Source of the DNA: Aureococcus anophagefferens
Lineage: Eukaryota > Sar > Pelagophyceae > Pelagomonadales > Pelagomonadaceae
Assembly (NCBI RefSeq): GCF_000186865.1
Contig: NW_008705592.1
Span: 89,700-153,699 of the forward strand
DNA length: 64,000 bases
Direction: 5' to 3'
Below the pieces are notes generated by a model that had not been told where the DNA came from, did no database searches, and saw only the letters and a list, made by a program, of their open reading frames with translations. This document shows, one piece after another, positions 46,194-58,100 of this stretch. The translations under genes and the position numbers were made by a program. Position 1 is the stretch's first letter, and every line of letters starts with the position of its first letter.

Positions 46194-49100
46194 ATGGCCG
46201 CCGACGACGCATGGTGCCCCCGCGGGGCGGAGGACCTGGGCGTCGCGTCGAGCGTCGGCGGGCTCTGGGCGCGCAACGCCGCGTCGCGGCCCTCGTCGCG
46301 CTGCGTCGCCGAGTACTCGTCCGCGGCCGGCGCCGAGGCCGGGCGGCTGAGCTGGGGCGAGTTCGACGCGGCGGCGTGGGGCTGCGGGCTGGCCCTGGCG
46401 GCCCTCGCGCCGGAGCGCGTGGCGCTCCTGGCGCACCCGACGGCGGCCCAGTACTGCTGCGCGGCCGGCGCGGCGCGCGCGGGCCTGAGCGCGTGCCTGC
46501 TGAATTGGCGCCAGCCCGCGGCCGCGCTGTCGCACGCGGTCGCCGTCGCGGCGCCCGAGGCCCTCGTCGCGTCGCGGCCCTTCGCGGCGCTCGCCGCCGA
46601 GGCGTCCGCGGGAAACGTCCCCGTCGCGCGCCTCGGCGCCGTCGCGTCGCCCGCGCTCGGCTTCGCGGACGACGGACGGCTGTCGCCGGCGCCGGTCCGC
46701 CCGCGGCCCGCGCCGGCGGCGCCGGACGCCGAAGTTCGCGCGACGGTCTTCGTCTTCTTCACGAGCGGCTCCACGGGCCGGCCCAAGGGCGTCCCGCACA
46801 CGAACGGGAGCCTGCTCGCGCCAGGGCAGCAAAAGGGTGATTCAACGTCGCTTCAACGTGAGTGTTCCGCGCGCGCGCGTTCTAGAAAAAGCATCCACGC
46901 TTCGAGGCCGTTCCAAGAGATGATCGCTCGTCCAAAGATCAGCCGAAACGAGTGGAAAACGACCGAGATAGGAGCCTTTGAAGTTGGGAATTTCGCACCC
47001 TTTTGCTGCCCAGGCTCGCGCAGTGCCGCAACGCCGCTCGCGCGTCCGCGGCCGTCGGCGCGGGCGCGTTCGCCGGGCCCGACCCGCCGCCGACGCTGGC
47101 CTTCCTGCCCAACTTCCACGTCATCGGCTTCGTGCTGAACTTTGTGCTGCCCGCGTTCCTCGGCGCGCCGTGCGCGACGCACGCGGAGTGCGAGTCGTCG
47201 CCGCTGTCGCTCGCGCTGCTTCTCGACGCCGCGGCCGCGCTCGGGCCCGCGACGGTCGACACGGTGCCCGCCCTCCTCGAGGACCTGGCGCGCCGGCCGG
47301 ACCTGGCCGCCGCCGCGAGACCCTTCGTCGGCCCGGCCGTCGCGTACGGCGGCGCGCCGCTCGCGCCGTGGGCGGCCGCGAAGCTCCGGGCCGCGGGCGT
47401 GCGGGCCTTCTCCCAGTACGGCGCGACGGAGCACGGCGGGCCGCTCCTCGTGGGCGCCGCGGGGGACGCGTTGGGCGCCATGCGCGGCACGGGCGGCTGC
47501 GACCTCGTGCTCGACGCGGACGGCTACCGGTCGCCGGACGTGCTCGAGGGCGAGCTCCAGGGCAGCAAAAGGGTGCGAAATTCCCAACTTCAAAGGCTCA
47601 TATCTCGGCCGCTTTCCACTCGTTTTGGCTGATTTTTGGACGAGCGATCATCTCTCGGAACGGTCTCGAAGCGTGAATGCTTTTCCCGGAACGCGCGCGC
47701 GGAACACTCACGTTGAAGCGACGTTGAATCACCCTTGTCCTGCCCAGGCGAGCTCGTCGTGCTCGGCTGCGGCTACGTGACGCCCGGCTACCTCGGCGCG
47801 CCGGCGCCGAGCCCGCCCTTCGAGGCGGAGCGGCGCACGGGCGACGTCTTCCGGCGCGTCGAATCGGCGGGCGGCGCCGCGTTCGCGTACGTGTGCCGCA
47901 GGGACGACCTGCTGGTCCTCTCGTCCGGCGAGCTCGCGAACCCCCTGCCGCTCGAGGCGCGCCTCGCGGCGGAGCTCCCGCCGGACGTCCGGGCCTGCGT
48001 CATCGGCCAGGGGCGCACGAGCCCCGTCGTCGTCGTCTCGAAGCGCGTACCGCGGGCCGCGCTCGCGAGGGCGTGCGCGGCGGCGAACCGCGCCGCGGAG
48101 TCGTACGCGCGCGTCGCGCCCGACCGCGCGGTCTTCCTCGACGACGGCGAACCCTGGCCGACGAACGCCAAGGGCGTCGTCGTGCGGGGCGCCCTCGAGG
48201 CCGCCGCGCGCGACCGCGCGGACGCGCTCGACGAGGTCCACGTCGTCGGCGACGGCGACGACGACGACGCGTCGTCCGACGACGCGGCCCCGGGGCCCGA
48301 TCTCCGCGGCGCGATCCTCGACGAGGTCGAGGCCCTGACGGGCCACCGCCTGGGCGCCGACGCGCCGCTGCTCGGCGCGCGCGGCCTGAGCTCGTCCGGC
48401 GTCTTCGCGCTGTCGCGCGCGCTCGGCGAGCGCCTCGGGCGGACGGTCGCGCCCAGGGCAGGACAAGAGAGCGAAATTCCCAACTTCAAAGGCTCATATC
48501 TCGGCCGTTTTCCACTCGTTTCGGCTGATTTTTGGACGAGCGATCATCTCTTGGAACGGTATCGAAGCGTGAATGTGTTTTTCGTTACGCGCGCGCGCGG
48601 AACACTCACATTGAAGCGACGTTGAATCACTCTTGTGCTGCCCAGGTCGCGCCCGCGCGCGTCTTCGACTTCCCGAGCGCCGCGGCGCTCGCCGGCGCCC
48701 TCGCGGGCCGCGGCGCGCCGCGGGCGGCCGCCGCCGTCGAGCGCGCGCGGTCGGCCGCCGCGGCCGTCGCGGCCGCGGCGCTCTCCTTCGGCGGCGGCGC
48801 GGGGGACGCGCGGTCGCTCGCCGCCGCCGCGCGCTGGGGCCGCGACGCCGCGGGCGCCGTGCCCCTCGCGCGCTGGGCGGCGCCGCCGCCGGATGCCCGG
48901 CGCCTCCGCGCCGCGGCCTACGGGACCTTCTTCGCGGACGCGTCGACGCTCTTCGCCTTCGACGGCGGCGCGGGCCTCGGCCTCGGCCCCGCGGAGGCCC
49001 GCGTCGCGGACCCGCAGACGTTCCTCGTCCTCGAGGCGGGCGGCCAAGTCCTCGAGGCGTCGGGGGCGTTAGCCGGCGGGGAAAAGCGCGTCGGCGTCTT

Positions 49101-52100
49101 CACGGCCTTCATGGGCGGCGACGCGGCGTCGCTCCGGGGGCCCGTCGCTGTGTGGAAATCAACCACTGGTTTGGGGGGTCCTGACCAAACTTCAGAACTC
49201 TCTATCTCAATCAAATCGAAGTCGATTCGGCTGATTCTTGGACGAATCGATCGCTCTCGTCGAGTTCTCGAAGCCCAGCCAAAGAGCTTGTGTCAAAACA
49301 TTCGAATACGCACACATTGAAGTCGGGTTGAAGATTTGATTTCCACACAGGCCCGTCGGCGCCGTGAACTCGCCCTACGAGCTGAGCGGCTGCGGCGCGT
49401 CCACCGTCGGCGCGCGGCTGTCCTACGCCTTCGCGCTCACGGGGCCCGCGGCCGCGGTGGACACGGCCTGCAGCTCGAGCCTCGCCGCGGCGCGAATGGC
49501 GCTGCAAGAAATTCGGGACGGCGCGTGCGCGTTCGCGGCGCTCGTCGCGCCCAACCTGATGCTCGACGGCCGCTACCCGCACGCGGGCCTCGCCATCATC
49601 GGCATGCTCTCGCCCCGGGGCCGGTGCCACGCCCTCGACGACCGCGCGGACGGCTTTCTTCGTTGCGAAGGGAGCGCGGCGTTCGCGCTTGTGCCTGACG
49701 GCGACGCGTCGTCCACAGCGCCGCCCGCGGTCCTCGGGCTCGGCCTCGGCCACAACGGCCACGCCGCGAGCTTCCTGGCGCCCAATGGCGCGGCCCAGCG
49801 GCGCTGCGTCGACGCCGCGCGGCGCGACGCGGGCCCCGGCGGCGCCTACGCGAGCCTCGAGCTCCACGGCACGGGCACGGCCTTGGGCGACCCCGTGGAG
49901 ATCGGCGGCCTCGCGGCGGCGGGCGAAAGCGGCGCCCTCGCGCTCTCCGGCGTCAAGGCGACGCTCGGCCACGCCGAGTCCTGCGCGGGCTGCGCGGGCC
50001 TCGGCGACGCGCTCCTCGCCGCGGCGCGCGGCGAGCGCCGGCCGAGCCGCCACCTCCGGAGGCTCAACCCGCAGCTCGCGCCGCCGCCGCCGGGCCTCAA
50101 CTGGCACGTCGACGCCGCCGGCGCGACCGACCGGAACGCCCGCGGCGGCGTCTCCTCCTTCGGCTGGTCCGGCGTCCTCGCGCACGCGGCGCTCCGGCCG
50201 GGCCCGGTCCCGGCGCCGCGCGCCGCGGCCGCGGGCGCCGCCCTCTCGAGGAGCGCCTTCCGCGCCGCGGTGCCCTGCCGCGACTGGTGCGCCCAGAAGC
50301 GGCGCTGGGTCGCGGCGCAGGGCGCGCGCGGCGCGGCGCCCGCCGCGCCCGCGGCGCCCGCCGCGGCCGCCGCGCCCGCGCGCGCGTCGGACGCGGCCGG
50401 CGTCGTCGCCGCGGTCCTCGCGCGCTGGTTCCCGGAGGCGCTCGACGCGCCCGACGCGGGGCTCATGGAGCTCGGCGCGTCGTCGCTCGACCTCCAGAGC
50501 ATCGCCGACGACCTCGGGCAGCGCGCGTCGGCCGACGTGAGCTCCTGTGTGGAAATCAACCATTGGTTTGGGGGGTCCCCACCAAACTTCAGAACTCTCT
50601 ATCTCGGTCAAATCGATGTCGATTCGGCTGATTTTTGGACGAATCGATTGCTCTCGTCGAGTTCTCGAAGCATAGAAGAAGAGCTCGCGTCGAAGCCGTC
50701 GCATACGCTCACATTGAAGTCGGGTTGAAGATTTGGAATCCACACAGGTGAGCTCCGTCGACGTCGTCGACCGGTCGTCCGCGAACGGCCTCGCGGCCCT
50801 CCTCGGGGGCGGCGTTTCGCCCGCGGCCGCGGCGGCCCCGAACGCGGCGCCCGCCGCGGGCGGCGGGGCCCTCGCCGTGCGCGCCGTCGTGTCCCACCTC
50901 GGCGGCGGCTGCCGCGGGTCCGCCGCGCTCGCGGCCGCGGCCCTCGCCGGCGTCGGCGCCTGCGCGCGCGCGTCGCCGTCGCGGCTCGCGGCCTACGGCT
51001 ACGCCGGCCCCCAGCCGCCGGCGGCCGCGTACGGGAGCTTCGCGCTCGCGAGCGAGGCGCTCGAGAGCGGCGCGGACTTTGGGCTCGCGGCCGCGGAGGC
51101 GCGCGCCAGGGCGGGACAAGAGAGCGAAATTCCAAACTTCAAAGCCTCATATCTCGGCCGTTTTCCACTCGTTTTGGCTGATCTTTGGACGAGCGATCAT
51201 CTCTTGGAACGGTCTCGAAGCGTGGATGCTTTTTCCGGAACGCGCGCGCGCGGAACACTCGCGTTGAAGCGAACTTGAATCACTCTTGTGCTGCCCAGGC
51301 GCGCGCGCTGCACCCGAGCCAGGCGCATACGCTCCGCGCGTTCGCGGAGGCGCTCGCCGCGAGCGGCCCCGCGGGCGACCGCGTCGCCGTCGCCCTGGGC
51401 GCGCGCGCGGTCCTCGAGCCCGTCCGGGCGGCCGCGGTCTTCGCGCCGGGAGCGCGCGCGCCGCCGCCGTTCTTCGCGCTGACGGACGGCGCCGCGTCCG
51501 TCGCGAGCGGCCGCGTCAGCTTCGCGCTGGGGCTCCGCGGCGCGTGCCTGACCCTGGACACGGCCTGCTCCGCGTCCCTCGTGGGGCTCCACGTCGGCGC
51601 GTTCGAGGCGTCGAGCGGGAGCGCGGATTCGGCGCTCTGCGGCGGCGTCAACGCGGCGGACCACGGCGCGTCGCGGCAGTGCGCGGCCGCGGGCATGATC
51701 TCGCCCAACGGCCGCTGCCACACCTTCGACGCGCGGGCCGACGGCTACGCCCGCGGCGACGGCGCGCTCGTCGTCGCCGTCGGCGGCGCGCCGGAAAACT
51801 ATGCGGCGCTCGCGGGCGCCGCGGCGCGCGCGGACGGCCGCTCCGCGTCGCTGACCGCGCCGAGCGGCGTCGCGCAGGAGGCGCTGCTCCGCGCCGTCGC
51901 CGCCGTCGTCCGCGCCGTCGCCGCCGGCGAGTCAAAACTCGTCCTGGAGGCCCACGGCACGGGGACGGCCCTGGGCGACCCCATCGAGGTCGGCGCGGCG
52001 AGGCGCGCGCTCGCGGAGACCGGCGAGGTCCGCGCGCAGAGCTGCAAGTGCCTCTTCGGCCACGGCGAGCCCGCGGCGGGCCTCGCGGGCGCCGCGGCCC

Positions 52101-55100
52101 TGCTCGCCGGCGGCGCCGCGGTCGCGCCGTCGGCGGCGCTGCGGTCCGCGAACGCGCACGTCGCGCTCGCGTTCGCGCGCGCGCTCGGGCCGGCGCCCGC
52201 GGCCGACGCCGCGCCCGCGGCCGGTAGCGGCGGCCGCGTGTCCTCCTTCGGCTTCAGCGGGACCATCGCCCACGCGGCCTTTGCCGTCCTCGGCCCGGGG
52301 GCCGTGCGCGCGTCGACGGCGCCGGCCGCGTCGGCGCACCGGCGCGTCGCTCCGGAGCCGTCGCCGCTCGCCCGGTCGTTCGCGGCCGCGGCCCGCGCGG
52401 GCCCCGGGCTCCTCCGCGCGACGATCCGCGACGAGGCCGCGGCGGACGTGCCCGAGGAGGAGGAGGCCGCGGACGGCGGCGACCTCCTCGACGCCATGGT
52501 CGCGGCGACGCGCGACCACCTCGGCGTCGCTACGATCGACGCCGACGAGCCGCTCCTCGCCGCCGAGGGCGCGGACTCGCTCGCGCTGACGAGCCTGCAC
52601 GCGGCCATGCAGGACCTCGCGAGCCTCGAGCTCCCGGCGACGGTCTTCTTCGACCTGCCGTCGCTGCGCCTCGTGGCCGCGTCCGTCGCGGAGGCGCGCG
52701 GCGGCCGGCCCAAGGCTCGGAGGCCGCGGCGGCCGCGCGCGGCGACGGCGCGCGCGGCGCCCGTCGTCGTGCTCGGGGCCGTCGCGGCGCTCCCGGGCGC
52801 CGTCGGCTCCCTGCCGGGCCTGCTCGCGCTCGCCGCGCGCGGCGGCGACGCGGCGACCGCGGCGCCGACCGCGCGAATGTGCTACGACGGCGCGCTCGCC
52901 GAGGCCCGGGGACCCACGGCGCCGGGGACCTACGGCGGCTTCCTGATCGAGGCGGAGGTCTTCGGGGATCTGCCGGCGTCCCTGGGTTTAGGCGCCCGCG
53001 AGGCCGCGGAGGTCGACGCGAAGCAGGTCGACGTGCTCCGCGCGGCCGCGCGCCTCGAGACCGGAAAAACGGCGGACGTCGCGGTCTTCGTGGGCCTCGT
53101 GGGCCTGCTGAGCGAGGAGGTCTACCGCCCGCCGTGCTGCGCCTTCGGCGCGAGGACGACGGGCGCCTACGTCGCCGTCGGCGCGGCGCTGAGCGTCGGC
53201 GCGGGCCGCGTGTCCTACGGCCTCGGCCTCACGGGACCCGCGGTGGCCCTCGACACGGCGTGCTCCGCGGGCCTCGTCGCCGCGCACCTCGCGGGCCGCG
53301 CGCTCGGGAACGGCGACGCGGCCGCGGCGCTCGTCGTCGCCTGCAGCAGGTTGAGCCGCGCGGGGAACGACATCCTAGCCGCGGGCGGCATGCTCAGCGC
53401 GGGCGGCCGCTGCCACACGTTGGACGGCCGCGGCGACGGCTACCTCCGCGCGGAGGGCACCGTCGGCGCCGCGCTCGCGCCCGAAGAAAACCCGGCGGCC
53501 GAGCTCGCGGCGTCGGGCGCCAAGGCCGAGGGGCGCAGCGCGTCGCTCACGGCGCCGAACGGCTCCGTGCAGGCGCAGCTCCTCGCGGAGACGTGGGATC
53601 GCCTCGAGCGCGACGCGCCGGGCTTCGGCTACGAGCTCCACGGCACGGGCACGGCCCTAGGCGACCCCGTGGAGGTCGGCGGCGGCGCGCGCGCGCTCCA
53701 CGGCCGCCACGACGAACGAATCGCCGCGGCCGCGCGGAGCCTCAAGTCCAACGTCGGCCACCTCGAGGCGGCCGCGGGCCTCGCGGGCTTCGCCGCGTGC
53801 CTCCGCGCCGCGGCGGCCGACGCCGCGGGCCCCGCGGCGCAGCTCCGGCGCGTCAACGGCCACCTCGGCGCGCTGCTCGACGGCGAGACCATCGTCGCGC
53901 CCGCGACGTCCGCGGCGACCGCGGCCGGCGGCGGCGGCGACGCGCGCGTGTCGTCCTTCGGCTTCTCCGGGACCATCGCGCACGGCGCGGCCCGCGTCCG
54001 GCGCCGGGACGTCGTGCGGGCCGCGGCGGCCGCGGCGTCGCGCTACGCGACGGGCCGCGCGGGCGCCGCGGCGCGCGAGCGCGCCGCGCTCCTCGCGACG
54101 CTGAGGCGCGTCCAGGCGGCGCCGCGGGGCGCCGCCGCTCCGGCGCCGCGGGCGGCGCCGCGGGACGCGGCCCCGAAGCGCGCGGCCGGCGACGCTTTCG
54201 CGGCGGTCGGGGCCTTCCGGGCGCTCGTCGCGGACGCGTTCGGCGGCGCGCCGCCGGCGCGGACGGAGCCCCTCATGGAGGCGGGCCTCGACTCGCTCGG
54301 CCTCTGCGACCTCGGCGAGGGCCTCCAGGCGGCGCTGTCGACGCTCCTCCCCGCGACGCTCTTCTTCGACCGGCCGACGGTCGACGCCGTCGAGGCCTTC
54401 CTGCACGAGGGCGACGACGACGGCGACGTCGCCGCCGCGGCGCCGCCGGCCGCCGCCGCGGACGGGGCCGACGACGCCGTCGCCGCGCCGAGCCTGAGCT
54501 TCCTCATCCCCTTCGCGGTCCGTAGCTTCGCCGCGCTCCGGAATCTGAGCCTCGGCGCGCGCGTCGCGTCGCAGACGATCCCCGCGAGCCGCTGGGAGCG
54601 CATGCCCGGCGCGGCCCAGTACGGCGCGCTGGTCGGCGACGACGTCGCGCTCCACGCGGCGGACTTCGGCATCTCGCCGCTCGCGGCCGCGCGCGACGAC
54701 CCCCAGCAGGTCCACATCCTCCAGTGCTGCTACGGCGCCCTGGCGGCCTGCGCGCAAAGCCGCGCGGCGCTCGCGGGTACGGCCGTCGGCGTCTTCGCGG
54801 GCGCGGCGGCCGCGTCGTGGCGCGACGACGACCCGACCTGGAGCCCGGTCACGTACGCGCCGGACCCGCTGGGCGTCGTCCTCTGCGTCGCCGCGGGGCG
54901 CGCGAGCTTCCTGCTGGGGCTCCACGGCCCCTGCGTCGCCCTGGACACGGCGTGCGCGTCGTCGTTGGTCTGCGGCCACCTCGCCGCGGGGTCCGTCGCG
55001 GCGCGCGAGTCCGAGGGACTGGCGGTCGCCGCGGGCGCGCTCGTGCACCGCGAGTACGTGCTGAACCTCGTGTCGGCGGCGGGCATGGTCTCGCGCCTCG

Positions 55101-58100
55101 GGCGCTGCCACACCTGGGACGCGCGCGCGGACGGCTACGCGCGGGCCGAGGGCTGCGTCGCGCTCTCCGTCTCCGAGGCCGCGCCGGCGTCGAGGCCCTG
55201 GCGCGCGGCCCTCGCCGCGGGCCCGCCGGCCTGGGCGAGCTCCGGCGTCCGCTGCGACGGCGCGTCAGCGTCGCTCACGGCGCCGAACGGGACCGCGCAG
55301 CGGGCGCTCCTGAGGGTCGTCACGTCATCGCTACCGGCGGCGCTCCGCGCGGACGTGCAGTGCGAGAGCCACGGCACGGGCACGGCCCTCGGCGACCCCA
55401 TGGAGCTCGGCGCCGTCGCCGCCGCGCTCAGGGACGCGGATAGTGTTATGGTCGCGTCGCTCAAGGCGCACGTGGGCCACCTCGAGGCCGCGGCCGGCGG
55501 CGGCGGCGTCGCGCACGCGCTCGCCTGTAGCGTCGCGCGCGCGAACCCGCAGCTGCGGCGCGTCAACGCGCACCTCGGGCCCGTCGTGTCCGGGGCGGGC
55601 GCGCCGCGCGCGCCCGCGGGCCTGACGCCGATGCCCGGGGCGCCGTTCCCGCGGCGCGTGTCGTCGTTTGGCTTCGGCGGCACGATCGCGCACGGCGCGG
55701 TCGTCGGCGGCCGCGCGGAGCCCGGGGGCGCCGCGTCGGCGTCGGCGCTGCGGGCGGGCACCGCGGCCTTCGCGCCGCTGCGCAAGACCCACTGGCGCGC
55801 GGCGCAGGGCGTCTTCCGCGCGGGCGGCGCGGCGCGCGACGCGCTCGCCGCGGCGATGGCCGCGAAACCGCCCGCGGGCCCGACGTCCGCGACGACGGCG
55901 ACCTTCGCGAGCCCGCGCGCGGCCGTCGCCGGCGCGCTCGAGGCCCTGGGCCTGCCGCGGGACGCGGCCATGGCCGACGTCGACTCGCTGGGCGTCACGG
56001 CCCTCGCGTCCGCGGTCAACGACGCGTGCGGCGTGTCCATCGACGTCGGCGACTTCATCGCGCTCGAGTCGAGCGCGGAGGTTATCGCCATGGTCGCCGC
56101 GGCCGTGGAGGACCGCGGCGACGTCGTAGAAGCCCTCGGCGACGCGGCCGCGCCGGGCGGGCTCTGGCGGCCCGAGGGCTACGACCTCGTCGTCCGGGGG
56201 CCGCCCTGCGCGGTGCTCCGCGACGGCGCGGGCGCCGCGAAAGCGCTGGTCCTCGTCCACGACGAGTCGGGCTCCTGCGCGTACCTCGCGAGGCTCCTCG
56301 TGACGCCGGCGACGACGCTGAGCGGCGTCCGCGTCGTCGCGTTGCAGGCGCCGGAAATCAGCGACGGGCGCGCGCGGCCCGCGGACGAGGCCGCGCGCGC
56401 GGCGTCGTACGCGGCCGCGGCCCGGGCGGCGCTCCGCGGGCGGCCGCCCGCCGTCGTCGTCGGCGGCGGCGCCTGCGCGAGGCTCGCGGCGCGCGTCGCC
56501 GCGGCGCTCGACGCGGAGTCGCTCGTGCTCGTCGACGCGGCGCGCGGCGGCGCCGGTACCGACCCGGGCCGGTCCGACGCCGTCGACCGGGGCCGCCTCG
56601 TGGGCCGGGGCTCCGCGGGCGAGTTCGCCGCGGCCTTCTACGGGGGCTACGCGGCCGCGAAATTCGGCGCCGGCGCGCTCGACGACGCCGCGGCGCCCGG
56701 CGCGACCGTCGCGGACGCGCGGCGGCGGCTCCCGGCGGCGCCGGGCGCGCGCGAGGACCTCGACGCGCTCCGCGAGTTCGCGTTCCACTACGCGCCCGAG
56801 CCCTGGGGCGACGGACCGGCGCGCGGCGTCGAGGTCCGGACGCCGGCCGCGTCGCGCGGGTCGCGCTGGGCCGCGCGCTTCGGCGCGGCCGCGGCCGGGC
56901 GCGACGATTTGCTCGGTGCGGCGCCCCTCGCCGCCCTCTTCGGCGACCTCAGTAGCCGGACCTTCGCCTACGTGCCCTTCGTGAACCGCGTCGACGCGGA
57001 CGGCGAGGACTGCCTCCGGTGCTGGCGACAGCCCGACGCCGGCGCGCCGTCCGTCTTCTTCGTCCACGGCGGCATCGGCGTCATCGGCGTCGCCGCGAAC
57101 TGGCTCCGCAAGCTCGAGAGGGGCGCGGGCCTCTACAGCGTCCAGGCCCCGGAGCTCAAGGACGGCGACTACCAGGGCAGGACAAGAGAGCGAAATTCCC
57201 AACTTCAAAGGCTCATATCTCGGCCGTTTTCCACTCGTTTCGGCTGATTTTTGGACGAGCGATCATCTCTCGGAACGGTCTCGAAGCATGGATGCTTTTT
57301 CCGGAACGCGCGCGCGCGGAACACTCATGTTGAAGCGACGTTGAATCTCTCTTGTCCTGCCCAGGCGACTACGGCTGGCGGCCGCTGCCCCGGGCCCGCG
57401 CGGCGCGCTACCTCGACGTCTGCGAGCGCAGGGCGCCCGGCGGCGGCGTCTTCGTGGGCTACTCCTTCGCGGGCAACATCTGCTTCGAGATGGCGCTCCT
57501 CCTCCAGGAGCGCGGCGCCGCGGGCGGCCGCCGCTACCCCTTCGAGATGATCCTCGTCGAGCCCGTGCCGCCCTACCAGCGGACGCGCGCGCCCGACGAG
57601 ACGCTCCTCGAGCACGCCGCGCGCTTCGGCGACAAATGCCTCTGCGCGGAGATGTTCCCCGCGCTCTTCGGCACGGGCGACGTGACCCTCGACCTCGGCG
57701 GCCGCGTCGCGCGGCGCGAGCTCCGGACCCAGGACGCGCTCTGGGCCTTCCTCTGCGGCGCCGTCGGCCTCGACGGCCGCTTCGCGGGCGACTTCGAGAA
57801 GATGACCGAGTTCATCTTCAACCTGCGCCTCGAGCCCCCGCGCGCGGCGCTCGACAGGGACGTCCACTACTTCCTCATCGAGCCCGACGGCTGGAAGCAC
57901 TACGACTTCTACTGGGGCTACAAGGGCGACCTCGTCGAGCCCTGGAAGGACTTCGTCGCGCCGGGCCGCGAGTTCACGGTCCACCGCGGCGTCGAGGGCA
58001 ACCACTTCCAGGCCTTCGACACGGACGCGAACATGGACGTCATCAAGGCCGTCGTCCAGCCCCTCCTCGACGGCCTCGACCGCCGACCCGCGGCCGACGC

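Noticed and set aside
49148..49350. GT inside the family A terminus (CT|GTGTGG) as the splice donor
   Set aside because: It would retain the 8-bp duplication plus two bases (10 nt) and shift the frame. Removing the element plus one duplication restores the frame in every copy.
51185..51298. PKS frame extending upstream through copy B8, as read without splicing
   Set aside because: The peptide MDERSSLGTVSK and relatives recur at every family B copy and derive from the element, not from the gene.
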